Below, in pieces: positions 10,782-23,900 of a stretch of DNA of 64,000 bases (the stretch's first letter is position 1; each line of letters begins with the position of its first letter). Where the stretch lies: positions 6,083,501 through 6,147,500 of the forward strand of contig OY783199.1 of the NCBI GenBank assembly GCA_963678675.1, given 5' to 3'. This DNA comes from Xiphydria camelus (taxonomy: Eukaryota > Arthropoda > Insecta > Hymenoptera > Xiphydriidae). Below the pieces are notes generated by a model. That model had not been told where the DNA came from, searched no databases, and was given only the letters and a program-made list of their open reading frames with translations. A program made the position numbers and the translations under genes.

Positions 10782-13056
10782 ATGGAAGACACTTTCCAAA
10801 ACGGCAATTACGACAGACTATCTAATGCCAATATGATTGCTCCAGAAATTAGGAAGGAGGTACGTGTTGCGAGAGTTAAATATAATTGTTCTCTGTTTAG
10901 ACGTACTCGATTATCACTGCCTGATATGCTCCAGATTGTATATTTATCAGTAGAGCGTATTATTGTAAAGCACGTGCTATCTATTCTATTTGCTTGTAAG
11001 AAAGAAATATGCTCATACGTGTTTATCTTAAGTCTGTTTACTATTTTGGAGCAAGCTGATTAAATGATATTTCACTGGGAGAGATTACACTATCTACACC
11101 AAACACTCCTTTTATCTCCTCCCCCCTTTTACCAATATTTACAAACATCAGCTCTTCCAGGATTCTCTTTTGGATCACATGGAAATAACTGTAGTTGAGG
11201 CAGAAAAGCGAGCTAACGGAGCACTTAATTTGAGGGAATTTTATACCGTCTATCTGATAGAGACCAAGTATGTATGGTAATTGTTGATTAGAAGACTAAG
11301 AGTAGCTACTCGAATTCACGCGTTTGTTTCTATCCACCTGCAGAGTTACCGATCCTGACTTCAAAGGGTCATTGACTAAACTAAGTTCTTTATGGAGACG
11401 TTATACGGAATTTGAATTGCTTAGAGCATATTTGGAAATCTCTTATCCTTATGTTGTACTGCCTGCTTTACCCGAAAAGAAAGTACTCTATGCCTGGCAG
11501 AAAGTTGCTACAGATACATTTGACCCTGACTTTGTTGATAGGCGCAGAGCTGGTCTGGAAGTAAGTGATTTTAACATGCCATCTCTTAAACACCTGTTTC
11601 AATTTTACTTCGTTAACTAACGATATTGTTTATTACAGAACTTTTTGCTGAGGGTTGCATCTCATCCAGTGCTCTCCCATGACGTGCATTTCATGAGCTT
11701 CTTACAGCAAGAGGACGGATGGCGAGAAAGCATTAAAGAAACAGGTCTGCATTTTAAGTGCTGCTAACAGTAAATAGACCATTTCTAAGTAAGCAATGCT
11801 CTCAATCCGAATTTCACCATCAACAGGATATTTACAAATAGCCGAAACTAAACTGAAAGCTCTGAGCGTGGCCGTGAGATTGAGGAAGCCGGATAAGCAG
11901 TTTGAGAGAATAAAAAATTACGGAATTGAACTTCATGTAAGATATCATTGAAAACCCCTATCAATGAGGACTATTTGTATATCTAGCGATTTGTCAATAT
12001 AAACTTTCCTTTCTTCTGTTTCTAGAATAACTTGTGCAATCTGCTTCGCGTGCGCGCTCGCTTGGTGGAGAAGCAATACGGCCTGTACAAGCTGCACGCG
12101 AACTACGGTCGCGTATTCAGCGAATGGAGTGCAATAGAAAAGGACATGGGAGACGGTCTGCAGGTATTATTGAGAATTGCATACCGGGCATTCGAACGGT
12201 TCGTTGGCGAAAAAATATTATAGCGCCAGCCGCGTCATTTCTAAACACCAATTTCCAACGATCGTACGACCCACTTTACAGCCTCTTTTCTTAGAAATCG
12301 GGTCACTACATGGATTCAGTGGCAGCCAGCATAGACACTGCACTCGAAGAGGAGGAACTGATAGCCGATCAACTGAAAGAATGGTTTTTTGGAGCGTCCG
12401 CCCTTCAAGCGGTTGTAAGACGCCGAGAGGCTCTGCAACTGGCCAGGGACGAAGCCCATGACGCTCTCGCAGCAGTTTACGATCAGAAAGAAAGAGTGAT
12501 CCGAGGTTCGATTGTGACGAATATATGCCCTGTCAATAATGTAATTGGAAAACTGATTCGTTAAACTGGGACGTTCCGTTTTACGCCTATAGGTAAATCG
12601 GGTCTGATGTCACGATTGTTCGGCTCAGTGGATACCGAGGAAGTTCGCGAAGTCAAGGTACTACAGCTGGAGCAGAGAATCAACCAAAGTGAAATAACCG
12701 TGAAGCAATTGGACGAGGATTTGGAGTGAGTTCATTTGGCTATACACAACGACATATTATGTTCGGGAATTTACATCCTCTCTACTATCCGAATATTTCA
12801 ACTTTCAGCTCCTTTTCTATCAAGGCAAAAGTCGACATTGAGAGATTCCAGCGGCAGAAGGTAATCGACTTGAAGGAGACTCTGGCTGCCTATTGCATCT
12901 TACAATTCAAACTCAGTAGAAAGGTATAAGATTTTCCACGCCCAATTTCTTTCATTCGCGTGTAACTCGTGTTTCTAAATTAAACTCATACTTTGCCATT
13001 TACAGGGTCTGCAAACATGGCAGCACATCAAAGAATGCTTGGAGGGTATGCCGTAA
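10782..13056 (+). CDS. SNX4: Sorting nexin-4 (PX-BAR), 10 exons
   Basis: The exons 10782-10859, 11161-11267, 11344-11560, 11639-11744, 11827-11936, 12026-12163, 12295-12505, 12593-12725, 12809-12923 and 13006-13056 join in frame with GT-AG borders to 421 residues and a TAA. Residues ~27-150 form a PX domain with the phosphoinositide-binding RRY at 80-82 and a proline-rich loop LPALPEK at 101-107; DPDFVDRRRAGLENFLLR (122-139) is typical of SNX4. The rest is a BAR-type coiled coil containing YGRVFSEWSAIEKDMGDGLQ. SNX4 binds PI3P on early and recycling endosomes and heterodimerises with SNX7/SNX30-type partners for receptor recycling and autophagy (family knowledge). The length is close to the ~450 of vertebrate SNX4. 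The ATG at 10782 gives a short polar N-terminus. Complete, with no lesion seen. Confidence 0.95.
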
Positions 13057-13768
13057 ATAATGCGATTGAAGATCTGAATTAATATTCTCTCTGATTTCAT
13101 TAATACCGCGAGATAAATATTCCATATCATACGATGTACATTCCTACGTGATAAGCTTAACCGTTTCGATGTATGTATCAAATCATATCTACTTCTCTTA
13201 TTTGATGCTAAATTAAATTATTCTACCTAATTTAGCATCGGCTGTGTGTATGGATATGTGCGTGTAAGCGAAAGTAAACTGTATGAAAATATGTGCACAT
13301 ATATGCGCATTTTGATCGTTAGATATTCTAATGAAATCAGTTAGTATTTATATGTATTTAGTTATCTAATATATGTTCTGTTATCTAATGATATTCATCA
13401 AATAAATATCGCGCAGTGTCGATGTAGATCGTTCATATTATAATTTTAATTCATAAATACCTGACATTCCCCCACAAAAAATCGTAAGGCAAAGTTACAA
13501 TACTACATGAAAAGGGGTTTTCAAATTAATCAATCGTTAATTGCCAAATCAAAATTCTAACTGCTAATTTTCGTCTAAAAATTCCAATCATAGCCAGCAT
13601 ATTTATAAGTAACGTCTCTAGTATAACGAAGGCTTAAAGAGGCAGATTCGTAGTGAATAAATAAGGTGATATGGTGTGTAAATCCAGACCGAAAATGAAC
13701 ACCACTGGTGTACAAATAGCTACATAATACTATACAGTGTCAAAACGAGTAGATTTGTCATAGGAATC
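13057..13768. other. 3' UTR of SNX4 and intergenic sequence
   Basis: Very AT-rich. An AATAAA-type signal near 13400 is a candidate polyadenylation site for SNX4. No gene seen. Confidence 0.4.
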
Positions 13769-13924
13769 ATGCGGGTGCAAGTGAGAACGTAGACACAATC
13801 CCAATTACTGTATAAGAGCCTTTCTGTCGCACGTTCTCTGTCCCTCACGGTCTTCCTTGTTTGACTGAAGTGTGCGACCGAGAGGTTGCCGGGGTTACAT
13901 AGGCGTTCTCACTCGCCCTCACAT
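13769..13924. mobile_element. Palindromic MITE, family GCGAGTGCGAGTGAGAAC (copy 2)
   Basis: The ends ATGCGGGTGCAAGTGAGAACG and CGTTCTCACTCGCCCTCACAT are imperfect inverted copies, and an inner GTCGCAC/GTGCGAC pair also matches. It shares its ends with 10157-10343, so two copies flank SNX4. Confidence 0.65.
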
Positions 13925-15568
13925 GAACCATATGCATAACTTCGAATCCTTGACCCTGTATACGTATGCCTGTGGAATATTTACTTTTTTTTTTAAGGTC
14001 ATTTCTTCTATAACAGCGAGAACGCGCCACGAGTAAGAATTAAATACTGCTAATATCTCAAAATAGAGTGTTTGATATGGTATCGCCACGTCCACATTAC
14101 TCAGATGTCCAACAAATGTACGCGTATCGATCATAACATGATAAAAAATTTTTGATGGTAAATAAGTGTAAAATAAATCGCTTCCCCTGAAACAATGCAT
14201 ATTAAACAATAATTATCCGGTGACGAAGTGCATAGTAACGGCATATGACAAATTTATGATATAATATTGATGATCCTCTTCAGCACATATTGCCTCTTCG
14301 GGACAAACCCCAAATCTTGGAATCACTACATCAATTGGAAAATCCCCTAACGAGGAAAAAAAAAAATTCAAAAAAATTTGCAAATCTAAATAAGTTGCTA
14401 GCCCAAACGACGACCTGCTATTCTAAAAATAGCAGTCCGAACGTATGTGCACATTTATACGAATTTCCCAACTGGGTCTCACTTCACCATAAGTACTCTA
14501 TTTTCGCGTACGCCCGGGTCTAGAACCGCGGGCGCGGGGCGGATCTCACTTATTCTAGCATTGGGGGTAAGAGGACCTGCTGTCGTTGCGAGGACCCCCT
14601 GCTCCCAGCCTGCCTATTCAAGCCATTCATTCCAGATGAGTGACCTACCTCCCTATAGCTATATCTAAAAATAACAACCTCATTCACCCAAATCGTCCGC
14701 TCCATGGTTCTCATTCACTCCACCCCGGTGCAGGTAGCCTACACTAGGGATAACGTCCCGGGACGCATCCATCACCGGAGCTTAGAGGACGCACTGTAAT
14801 CAGACATTCACCTGCCCCTACCTGAAGGGACACGGCCAAAAAAAATCCTCACTTACCGTGCGTTACGCTGAAAACATCCTATCTCGCGTATATAGATTAA
14901 TGCCTGTGTCTTTTAAGCGGACTACTGGCTCGAATTAATTTGCAAAGCCGACATTAAAGATTGATAAAATAAGAAATATACTTGGCTCTATTTAACACTA
15001 TAACGAAGAACTTAAAGAACTCTTTTTTTGCCATCATTTTGTAAAAATACAAATATATAATTCCTCGAACACACATTACCGTCGTCGAGGCGGAGCGATC
15101 TACAATTCAAAATTCATACATGTGGTATCATCACTTCGACTCGGATAATAGTTCGCCGCGAAATCTCTTCTTGCTCATTATTATCAAATCATCGAGAAGT
15201 AAACCAAATAATGTAAAGGATGTAACGATTTAGATCGACGAAGTCGGAGGGTCTTCCGACTTCAATACTAAGGAAATTATAAGAAGGCTGACATAAATTG
15301 CGCGGAAGACAAGAAGAGTCTACAAATCTCACACCTGATCTAAAAAACGAATAAACAATAAGTTCAATCCTTCGCGAATCGACAATCGTTTAGTCGATTC
15401 GCGGTCACTATGCACTTGTCGATAAATAAAAAATTATAACCAGTCCCCGTATCGATTCGGACCAATCGTCCTATGACATGATGGGGACCGGGGGGATTAA
15501 AAGGTGTCTGCGTACGTGGTTCTCAATGACGAGGCGACGGTTGCTGACCCCAATTTGTCGCGCGGCTG
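13925..15568. other. Intergenic, no gene recognised
   Basis: It includes a moderately GC-rich stretch at 14510-14840. A + frame at 14447-14668 has low-complexity composition and no motif. Nothing here can be supported as a gene, though part may be the 3' UTR of the minus-strand ORF that ends at 15569. Confidence 0.3.
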
Positions 15569-15736
15569 TTAGAGATCCAAGCTGGCAGTGTAGGCATCGT
15601 CGACCTCTCGCAGTCCTTCCTCGATTCTAGTGAACGGCCAGCAACCTGAGCGGCCGCTGAATAGAACTCCGCCGCTCAGTTCGTGATACCGCCTGCTGCA
15701 TACCTGCTTCTTCTGGGCCGCTTCACAGAGTCCCAT
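15569..15736 (-). CDS. Small coding-looking ORF (55 aa), possible terminal exon
   Basis: On the minus strand an ATG at 15736 opens 55 codons ending at TAA 15571-15569. The peptide is cysteine-containing and compositionally protein-like (MGLCEAAQKKQVCSRRYHE, later GVLFSGRSGCWPFTRIEEGL and ending TASLDL). GC content is locally raised compared with the AT-rich flanks. In-frame CAG acceptor candidates precede AAG AAG CAG and GTA TGC, so the real start may be an exon border and not the ATG. An upstream in-frame TGA means that, if spliced, the exon begins inside this ORF. The function is unknown; a secreted peptide or the C-terminus of a larger protein are both possible. Confidence 0.4.
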   Translation of the reverse strand: MGLCEAAQKKQVCSRRYHELSGGVLFSGRSGCWPFTRIEEGLREVDDAYTASLDL

Positions 15737-16748
15737 TCCCGTAAAATGATATCATGATTCTACGTTACTCCGCTGCTAAATTGCAACCAAATCACTGACT
15801 CTAGAACCGTACCGAGCAGCGGGTCACGATCGGATAACACTCGCACTCGCGAATACGATTTCAGATACGCGATTATGACTCCAAAAAAAAAAATTCCGAC
15901 TAATCAAACGATACGACTGATGAATAAAACTTTCGACGACAAAAAACACTGACTCCACTATGGTGATGCGACTGTTCAATTGTCACAATTAGCTACTTAT
16001 ATGATGACCGTTAGAATTCACGTGTACACTACATGATAACTCATCAATTTGTACAGAATCTTACGCGAAAGTTAAAGATTCTCGGCAAAATATTTAAAAG
16101 AGTTCAACCAGAAAAAATTGAAACGTCTCTCATTAATAACACTAATTTTATAAACGCTTGTGCGTAATCGAAATAAATCAACTCTTCTGGTAAAAGTGGA
16201 GTCGCGATCCGCGTCCAGACCTGCGAGAACGAAACGACGTATTTATAGAGAAATGATACGCAAAGACGATGTAGCATTAAGATAAAAATGAGATAAATTT
16301 AAGACAGGACTTCGATCTTGCGTCTTTCCTTCTTTATGTTAATACTTTACGGACGATATCTGTGATGAATTTGATATATATTTACTGTTAACAGATGCAT
16401 TTTAGTGCGGATATACTGCAATTACTGATAAATTCTCGTTCTTCATGCAAGAGTACGCGCATTCATATATGCGTGCTTATATAAGCTCATTAATAGGCCA
16501 GGAGATAATGAATTATTATAATTACTAAGCCATATATTATATTTCTTTATAAATTTAAAGTTATAGACAATCAATTCAAAAGCAAGGCCAAGACAAAGAC
16601 CACAATGAATTTAATCATTAGTTAGAATTAGCATTCACAGTTTGAAATGGATAAAATATTATTAAGACAGAGCAAAATCTTTTTAAAAGCTCTCATTGAA
16701 GAGACGCGTGATAATTCCAGAGAAAAGCGTATTACACGAACATTAACT
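15737..16748. other. Intergenic or intron, AT-rich
   Basis: No ORF or RNA gene seen. If the two minus-strand exons flanking it belong together, this is their intron. Confidence 0.25.
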
Positions 16749-17054
16749 TACGAAGTGATGAAATGAGCCAAAATCCGAGTACCATTCCCTTTTCCAATAG
16801 CCAAACTGGGCGACACTTCGAAATTTCAATGCATTCTCGACGAAGGTGACGAAAGCAAACACGCCAAGTTTCATAAGCTTCAAGTATTGACGAATTCTCC
16901 GTAAATTCAAAGGCCGCTCGTCGTCAAATAAAAAAATTATATCTAATGAACAAGAAATGGCACACATCACACTAGTTTCGCATACATTTAATAGGAGGTT
17001 GCAAATAAAAACGAAGCTAATTGTAAGAATGTCATAGCGCCAGTGCTTGAACAA
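16749..17054 (-). CDS. Possible exon upstream of the 55-aa ORF
   Basis: A minus-strand open frame ends with TTT CAT CAC TTC followed directly by a perfect donor GTAAGT (GT at 16748-16747). Its last ~45 codons (from MKLGVFAFVTFVE to WYSDFGSFHHF) have balanced codon use, while the earlier part is AT-rich and may be intron or 5' UTR. The exon would end in phase 0, compatible with the phase-0 acceptors in the ORF at 15569-15736, about 1 kb downstream on the same strand. No family recognised. Evidence is weak; the frame may be chance. Confidence 0.22.
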
Positions 17055-17356
17055 AGTACCAACTAACCAGATTCGATTTTAGAACGCAAAGCTCAAGGTC
17101 ACCTTTTTCGCTTAAGTGATACGCTTTTTCTAATGAAAAATCTAATGCGCAATGTGTAATGATGAAAATACCATAATTTCTCACGACACGATTTCTACAA
17201 ATTATATTTTATTCGTTTAATTTTCGCAATTAAAAAAAAAGTATAAATTTGGTTGGTATGAGACGCCATGTTTTTGCCGAATCAGGGCTGGCTCTCGTAC
17301 ATTATAGCTAGGGAGCGTGCCCTCACGTTTCTAAACTTAAAAAACTAGAACGAGCA

Positions 17357-17436
17357 TTAGGCGTAGAGCTTTGCTTCCGCCGTTTTCTTAATAATGATAG
17401 ATAGAAAAAACGGCGGAAGCAAAGTTATACACCTAA
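17357..17436. mobile_element. Short MITE, family TTAGGTGTACA (copy 2)
   Basis: An 80-bp palindrome with ends TTAGGCGTAGAGCTTTGCTT and AAGCAAAGTTATACACCTAA, both extended by CCGCCGTTTT/AAAACGGCGG. Same family and size as 3352-3432. Confidence 0.8.
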
Positions 17437-18959
17437 TAAATTTGTAATAATTCGACCAATCTCCAATAAATAACCTTCGATAGAGAAAAGGGCATAACCC
17501 GTTCGCTTTACCTAACCTAAAGATACCGTAGCTATGAAGTACAAAATTATCTCAAACTCGTATGTAACATTCGGCGAGAAGAGGGAATCGAAATTATGAA
17601 CAAATAATACCTTGAAGACCTTCCGAACATTTCAATTAAAACATATGACGTAATTCGGAAAGGTGAACGCAATGCCAAAAAAAATACACGAGTCATGCTT
17701 ATCCAAGGAGCAGTTGTTTATAACTGGGGAATTAAAAGAAAGTTTATTCACTTACTAGTAGCGTGTTACTGTCAATTGGAGGAGACGTGCTTTTCTACTA
17801 GCCCCTTCAGAGGAAATTATCGCCCACTCATTTATAAAGACAATGCACCCGCTGTTTTTTACAATTCCACGTGTATCTGTCAAGCAGTAACACGATTTTC
17901 AACAAACCTAACGCAAGAACTTCAATAAACCGCGGATAAAGTGCAATGACAACCCATTCATTGTACGACAATGCAGTATAATTAAACTGCTGCAAGATAT
18001 CAATCACTGCGCTTCAATAATCGCAGTGTAAACAAATCGAATGATGTACCGGGCACAGAGCATCCCTCTCTCTCTCTCTCTCTCAAGAAGCAGAGTATGG
18101 ACCAAGAAAATCACGAATTCGCCGTGGAGTGGCGGTACGTACATCTCATGATCTCGATCGAAAATTCATAGAGGGGGCTCGTCAATAGGGTAATCTATGT
18201 GAAGGTGATAATCCAATCAGCATCGATGGTAATCTGATGTTTCTCAACAGCGAATAAGAAAACTGTTACTAACCGGATGTAGTCACTTAATTGTTTAATA
18301 AAATAGAAAATACTAAATTATTAATAAAAAGACCTATTGTTAAAATTATTTCTATTTCAATTTGGAAATTTTCGATATTTTTATTATAACTTTTACATCG
18401 TATTACATGGTAAAAAAAGGAAGTTTCGGTCAACCAACGTCCACCACGATAGAACGCGGCCTTTTCTACCCCGGGCTAGCGCCATAATGACTTCTCAGGA
18501 TCCATCCTCCGATTCAAGTAAGTTTTTATCCAGTAAATTACATAAAGCTATTGAAAAAACGTGAAATTTCGATTACGTAGGTGCCCTTACCGCTTTGTTG
18601 GTAAGTGGGTAAACCTTTTAAACGATATTAACATGTATTTTCATCATTTAAGAGAGACACTTCCCCCACTCCTTCGGCCCCACCTAAGGCCCACATAACG
18701 AAATCGAAAATTGAAGATATTCTTTTGTTCAACGACTATTTTTTTTTATAAATTACACTTTTTGAACGAACCATCAGTCAATTTCGTATACCGGGACCCT
18801 GCTTAGCATGATTCTCAGCATTATGAAGCGTTTATCGTCGGTTGGTACCCCCACTCCTTCCCATCCGCCGTTTCCATATCTCAAGCCGAAAGTTCTAAAA
18901 GATTCTTTTTCGATACTATGATTTTCCATAATTGCATTGATTCACCAAAATCGAATTAA
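17437..18959. other. Intergenic, no gene recognised
   Basis: It contains a short (CT)n tract at 18065-18084 and scattered frames without motifs (for example 17695-17928 and 18337-18564). An ATG at 18487 followed by a donor-like GTAAGTTT is noted but unsupported. Confidence 0.3.
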
Positions 18960-20040
18960 TCTTGCGTAGTACAATCTTGCCTCGTATAATTATGCATCTT
19001 GCTCTCACGTCGAGCACTTGCATAATTATGCCAAGCAAAATTGCATTATGTAAAATTAATTAATTTCACAACGCTCTATTGTCGAGCACTAATTGTTCAT
19101 TGCTTTACATCGATCTGCCCTGCATAGGGGATCGATATAAAATAGTGAGAAAATAAATTACCTATAACACAGTTGAATATTTAGACAGTCGTTGGAATAA
19201 ATGTACACCTTATCGGGTCCTGCCTCTTTGAAGTCAATTAAATACGACCAAATGAGATTTACTTGCAATTATATCAACAGTACTCAAAATATTTACCACT
19301 AAAGACGATTCATTTTCTCACTACTTTTTATTGATCTTCGCTGCAGTGTAGATCGACAGAAAAGCAAAGCTGCTCGACGAGAGAGTCGACGATCAAATTT
19401 ATCTTGCATAGTGCAATCTTGCTTTGTATAATTATACATCTGACTTTCACATTGAGCACTTATTCATCATTTTATATAATTTGCTTTACAGAGGGGATTG
19501 ATATGAAGTAGTGAGAAAATAAATCACCTGTAGCAGTCGATATTTTGAATGTCGTCGAAATAAATGTAGGTACACCTTATCGAGTCATGCATCTTTGAAG
19601 TCAATCGAGCACAACTAAATAAGGTTTAACTACGTTTATTTTAACAGCTCTAAAAATATTAACAACTAAAGGTGATTTATTTTCTCACTAATTTATATTG
19701 ATCTTCGCTGCAGTGTAACTCGATAGAAAAACGATGGAAAGATGCTCAACAAGAATAAGTTGACGATCAAATTCATATTGCATAATTCAATCTTGCTTTG
19801 TATAATTATGCGTCTCACTTTAACATTGGGCACTTAGTTCGACTGCTCTGCGGAGGGGATCGATAGAAAGTAGTGAAAAAGTAAATCGTCTCTAGCGGTC
19901 AACATTTCAAGTGTCGTTAGAATAAATGTAGGTACACCTTATCGGGCCATGCCTCTTTGAAGTTAATTGAGCTCAACTGGATAAGGTGGACCTAAATTTA
20001 TTAAAGGTACTCCATATATTCACTGCTAAAGGAAATTTAT
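18960..20040. repeat. Three tandem, internally palindromic repeats (~380-440 bp)
   Basis: The landmark TTGYYTYGTATAATTATRC occurs at about 18978, 19416 and 19794, each followed ~25 bp later by GAGCACTT or GGGCACTT. Each unit also carries an inverted pair, AGTGARAAARTAAATYRYC near its start and its complement (TTTATTTTCTCACTA) near its end, around AATAAATGTAGGTACACCTT. The palindromic plan suggests a MITE that multiplied in tandem. No coding frame. Confidence 0.65.
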
Positions 20041-20949
20041 TTATGAGCTTGAAATACAAGTACATCGTAATGAGATCCAAATGTTCGAGCGAAATCCCGT
20101 TCTCACGTTCCATGCAAAATGACACCCTCACAGAAATCGAAGATAAACAACAGGAATGATACCGTTGCTCACGTAATTTGTCTTCTTATCACAGGTATGG
20201 ATATGAGTAGTGAATAACTCGAGCAAAGTAACATATCGAAGAAATTCCAAATATGCTCCAAGGATAAGGAAGTGGAATTTGAATTGGAATTGGAATTGGA
20301 GCTTGAACATCGATTTGTATCATACAGATAAGTATCGCACAAATAAACCAGAATCTTTTTTACGTGTTTTTTTTCAATGAAAAGTTCAATTCTTTATTTA
20401 ATGTCCAGATCGCCTCTATTTGCATGACGATAAGAGGCCATCTGAAACAAATTTGAAAAAATAATACCGTTCATAATATTAATAATCGCTACGAGTCGAA
20501 TAATTTTAATCGAATCAAGTACACAAGCATTAAAAATGAATAAATTGATAAGGAGTAAGTTAGATTCAGTTACATACCAATTGACTGATAAAGTGTCCAA
20601 GTGGATATATCTCGGGTCGTTGAGGAATTCGTATCAGTGACGAGGTGTAGAGAGCTTGTTGATTTTTAAAACCTTCTACAAGAGCCTCAATCGCGATTGC
20701 TCTGTCCGAATGGGGCACCTCATATTCCTGTTTCTTACGGTCAGCATCATCATTATTGCGTATAACGTTATCTATAATGGCCGAATCGAATCTTTTTCCA
20801 TGTCCTCCGAAACAGGAATGTCCAAACGCCGAGCATCCACCTAAATAAAAATGAATACAAGTTTTATTAATTTGCTCATTGTTTACATAGTATCACCACT
20901 TCAGTCGTCTCTCGTTATACGTCATAATGCCATTAATCTGAGCGATTAA
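20041..20949. other. Intergenic, no gene recognised
   Basis: It includes a short GAATTG/GGAATT-rich run at 20280-20300 and small frames (20128-20310, 20394-20600, 20656-20844) without recognisable motifs. Confidence 0.3.
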
Positions 20950-23900
20950 TATACGATATCGCGGTGCCAAGATATAGAATCGATACAATATTTTCAGTTC
21001 ACGACATCAAGTCTAACGAATTGTCGAGTATACAGGAATTGCAATTTTAGCATTCCTAGAGATAAACGAGGTACCATTTACCGAATATGATTTTGTAGGA
21101 TACGTATTGCGAACTTTACACTAAAAAAAGTTTGCTTCATTCAACCGTCGGTGAGATTGAATACGGCGAACCTCATAGGGTAATTGTTTTAATACCATAA
21201 GACTGTAAAGACAAACACATAGAGTTGATACAATCAATTGGAAGTTGAAACAAGTGAATATCTATTTGAAATATTGACACCCCGTGAGGTTCGCCGTATT
21301 CAACCTCACCGGTAGTTAAATGAAGCAAATTTTTTTTTCGGTGCAGGTTCGAGTCCTAGTCACAATTATAGTTACATATTACGTTTACACATTATCGGCA
21401 TTGCTGACTTACCACGATGCTCTCTACTTGTGTATTTCTCATCTATAAAATACGATTGACGTATTTGAAAATGATTTTACGAAAGACAGGGAGATTCAAA
21501 GGAGATTACCAATGCAATCAAAACGCGATATCACGGTTCCGAGAGATAGAATTAACGGAATTTTTAGTTCACGACATCAAGTCTAAAGAACTGTCGGATA
21601 TACGGGAGTTGCAAATTTAGCATTCCTAGAGATAAACGAGATGCCGTTTATCGAATATGACTGTGTAGAATGGGTATTGCAAGTTCCAAGTTCGAGTCCT
21701 GGTCGCAATCATAGTTGCATATAACATTTATTCGTTACTGACACGGCTGGTTTATTATAATGCTCTGTACTTAAGCGTTTTGCGTCTATAAAATACGGCT
21801 GAGGCATTTTGAAATGATCTTGCGGAAGACAGGGAGATCCAAAGAAAATAACGTGCTAAACAATACACGATATCGCAGTTCCTGGAGATACAATTTATAT
21901 AATTTTCAGTTTATGACATCGAGTTTCACAAACTGTCGACTATACGGAAATTGCAAGTTTAGCATTTCTAGAGATAAATGAAATCCCATTTTTCGAATAC
22001 AATTATTTCGAGCAGGTATTGTGAGATCCAGGTTCGAGTCCTGGCCTCAATTACAGTTGTATATTTTGTTTACTTGTTACTGGCACAACTGACTTAGTAC
22101 AGTGCTCTCTCCCTTCTTAAGTTTTGTATGTCTATAAAATACGGATGAGGTATTTTGAAATAATCTCGCGGAAGACTGAGATCTAAATGAGATAACAAGT
22201 CCGATCAATACACAATATCGCAGTTTCGGGAGATGGAATTGATATAGTTTTCAGTTCACGACATCGAGTCTGTCGAACTATCGCGTATACGGTAATTTCA
22301 AATTTCGTATTCGTAGAGATAAGTGAAGTCCCATTTATTGAATATGATTATTTAAAGTAGGTATTGCGAGTTCCAGGTTCGAGTCCTGGCCGCAAATGCA
22401 ATTGTATATTTTGTTTATTCATTACTGGTACAACTGAATTAGTACAGTACTTTCTACTTAAGCGGTTTACATCTATAAAATACGGCTGAGCTATTTTGAA
22501 ATGATCTTGCGGAAGACAGGAAGATCCAATGGATGTAGAATTTATACAATTTTCACAGTTCATGACATCGAGTCTAACGAACAGTCGAGTATACGAGAAT
22601 TGGAATGTTAGCATTCCTAGAGATAAAAAGATCCCGTTAATCGAATACGATTGTTTAGAGTAGGTATTGTGAGTTTCAGGTTCGAGTCCTGGCTGCAATT
22701 TTACACGTGTATATTTTATTTACTTGTTACTGGCACAAGTGACTCAGTACAGTGTTCTCTACTTAAGTGTTTTACTATCTATAAAATACGACTGAAGTAT
22801 TTTGAAGTAATCTCGCGGAAGACGGAGATCCAAATGAAATAATCAATGCGTTCAATACACGATATCGTAGTATAGGAGAATTGATACAGTGTATACGGGA
22901 ATTGCAAATTTCATATACTTAGAGATAAATTAAGTCCCATTTAATGAATATGATTATTTAAAGTAGGTATTGCGAGTTCCAGGTTCGAGTCCTGGCCGTA
23001 AATGCAATTATATATTTTGTTGATTCATTACTGGTACAACTGAATTAGTACTGTACTCTCTGCTTAAGCGCTTTACATTTATACAATACGGCTGAGCTAT
23101 TTTGAAATGATCTTGCGGAAGACAGGGAGATCCAATGGTGGTAACCAGTGCGATCAATACACAATATCGCAGTTCCGGGAGATAGAATAGATAGAATTTT
23201 CAGTTCATGATATCGAGTCTAACGAACAGTCGAGTATACGGGAATTGGAATGTTAGCATTCCTAGAGATAAAAATATCCCGTTAATCGAATACGATTGTT
23301 TAGAGTAGGTATTGTGAGTTTCAGGTTCGAGTCCTCTGGCTGCAATTACACGTGTATATTTTGTTTACTTGTTACTGGCACAAGTGACTTAGTACAGTGT
23401 TCTCTACTTAAGTGTTTTACTATCTATAAAATCTATAAAATACGACTGAAGTATTTTGAAGTAACTTCGCGGAAGACGGAGATCCAAATGAAATAACCAA
23501 TGCGTTCAATACACGATATCGTAGTATAGGAGAATTGATACAGTGTATACGGGAATTGCAAATTTCATATTCCTAGAGATAAATTAAGTCCCATTTAATG
23601 AATATGATTGTTTCGAGTAGGTATTGCGGGTTCTGGGTTAGAGCTCTGACCGCAATTGTAGTTGTACATATTGTTTATTCGTTACTGGCACAACTAAATT
23701 AGTATTAGACGCTATTTCGAAATGATCTTGCGGAAGTTAGGGAGATCCAAAGAAGGTAATCAGTGCGATTAATACACAATGTCGCAGTTCCGGGAGATAG
23801 AATCGGTACAATTTTCAGTTCACGACATCAGGTCTAATGAACTGTCGGACATACGGGAATTGCAAGTTTTGCATTCCTGAGATAAATGAAATTCCATTTA

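Noticed and set aside
22348..23496. Repeated MFRVGIVSFRFES-type frames
   Set aside because: They translate the R1 units in both directions and are interrupted by stops in other units; no sign of selection on protein.
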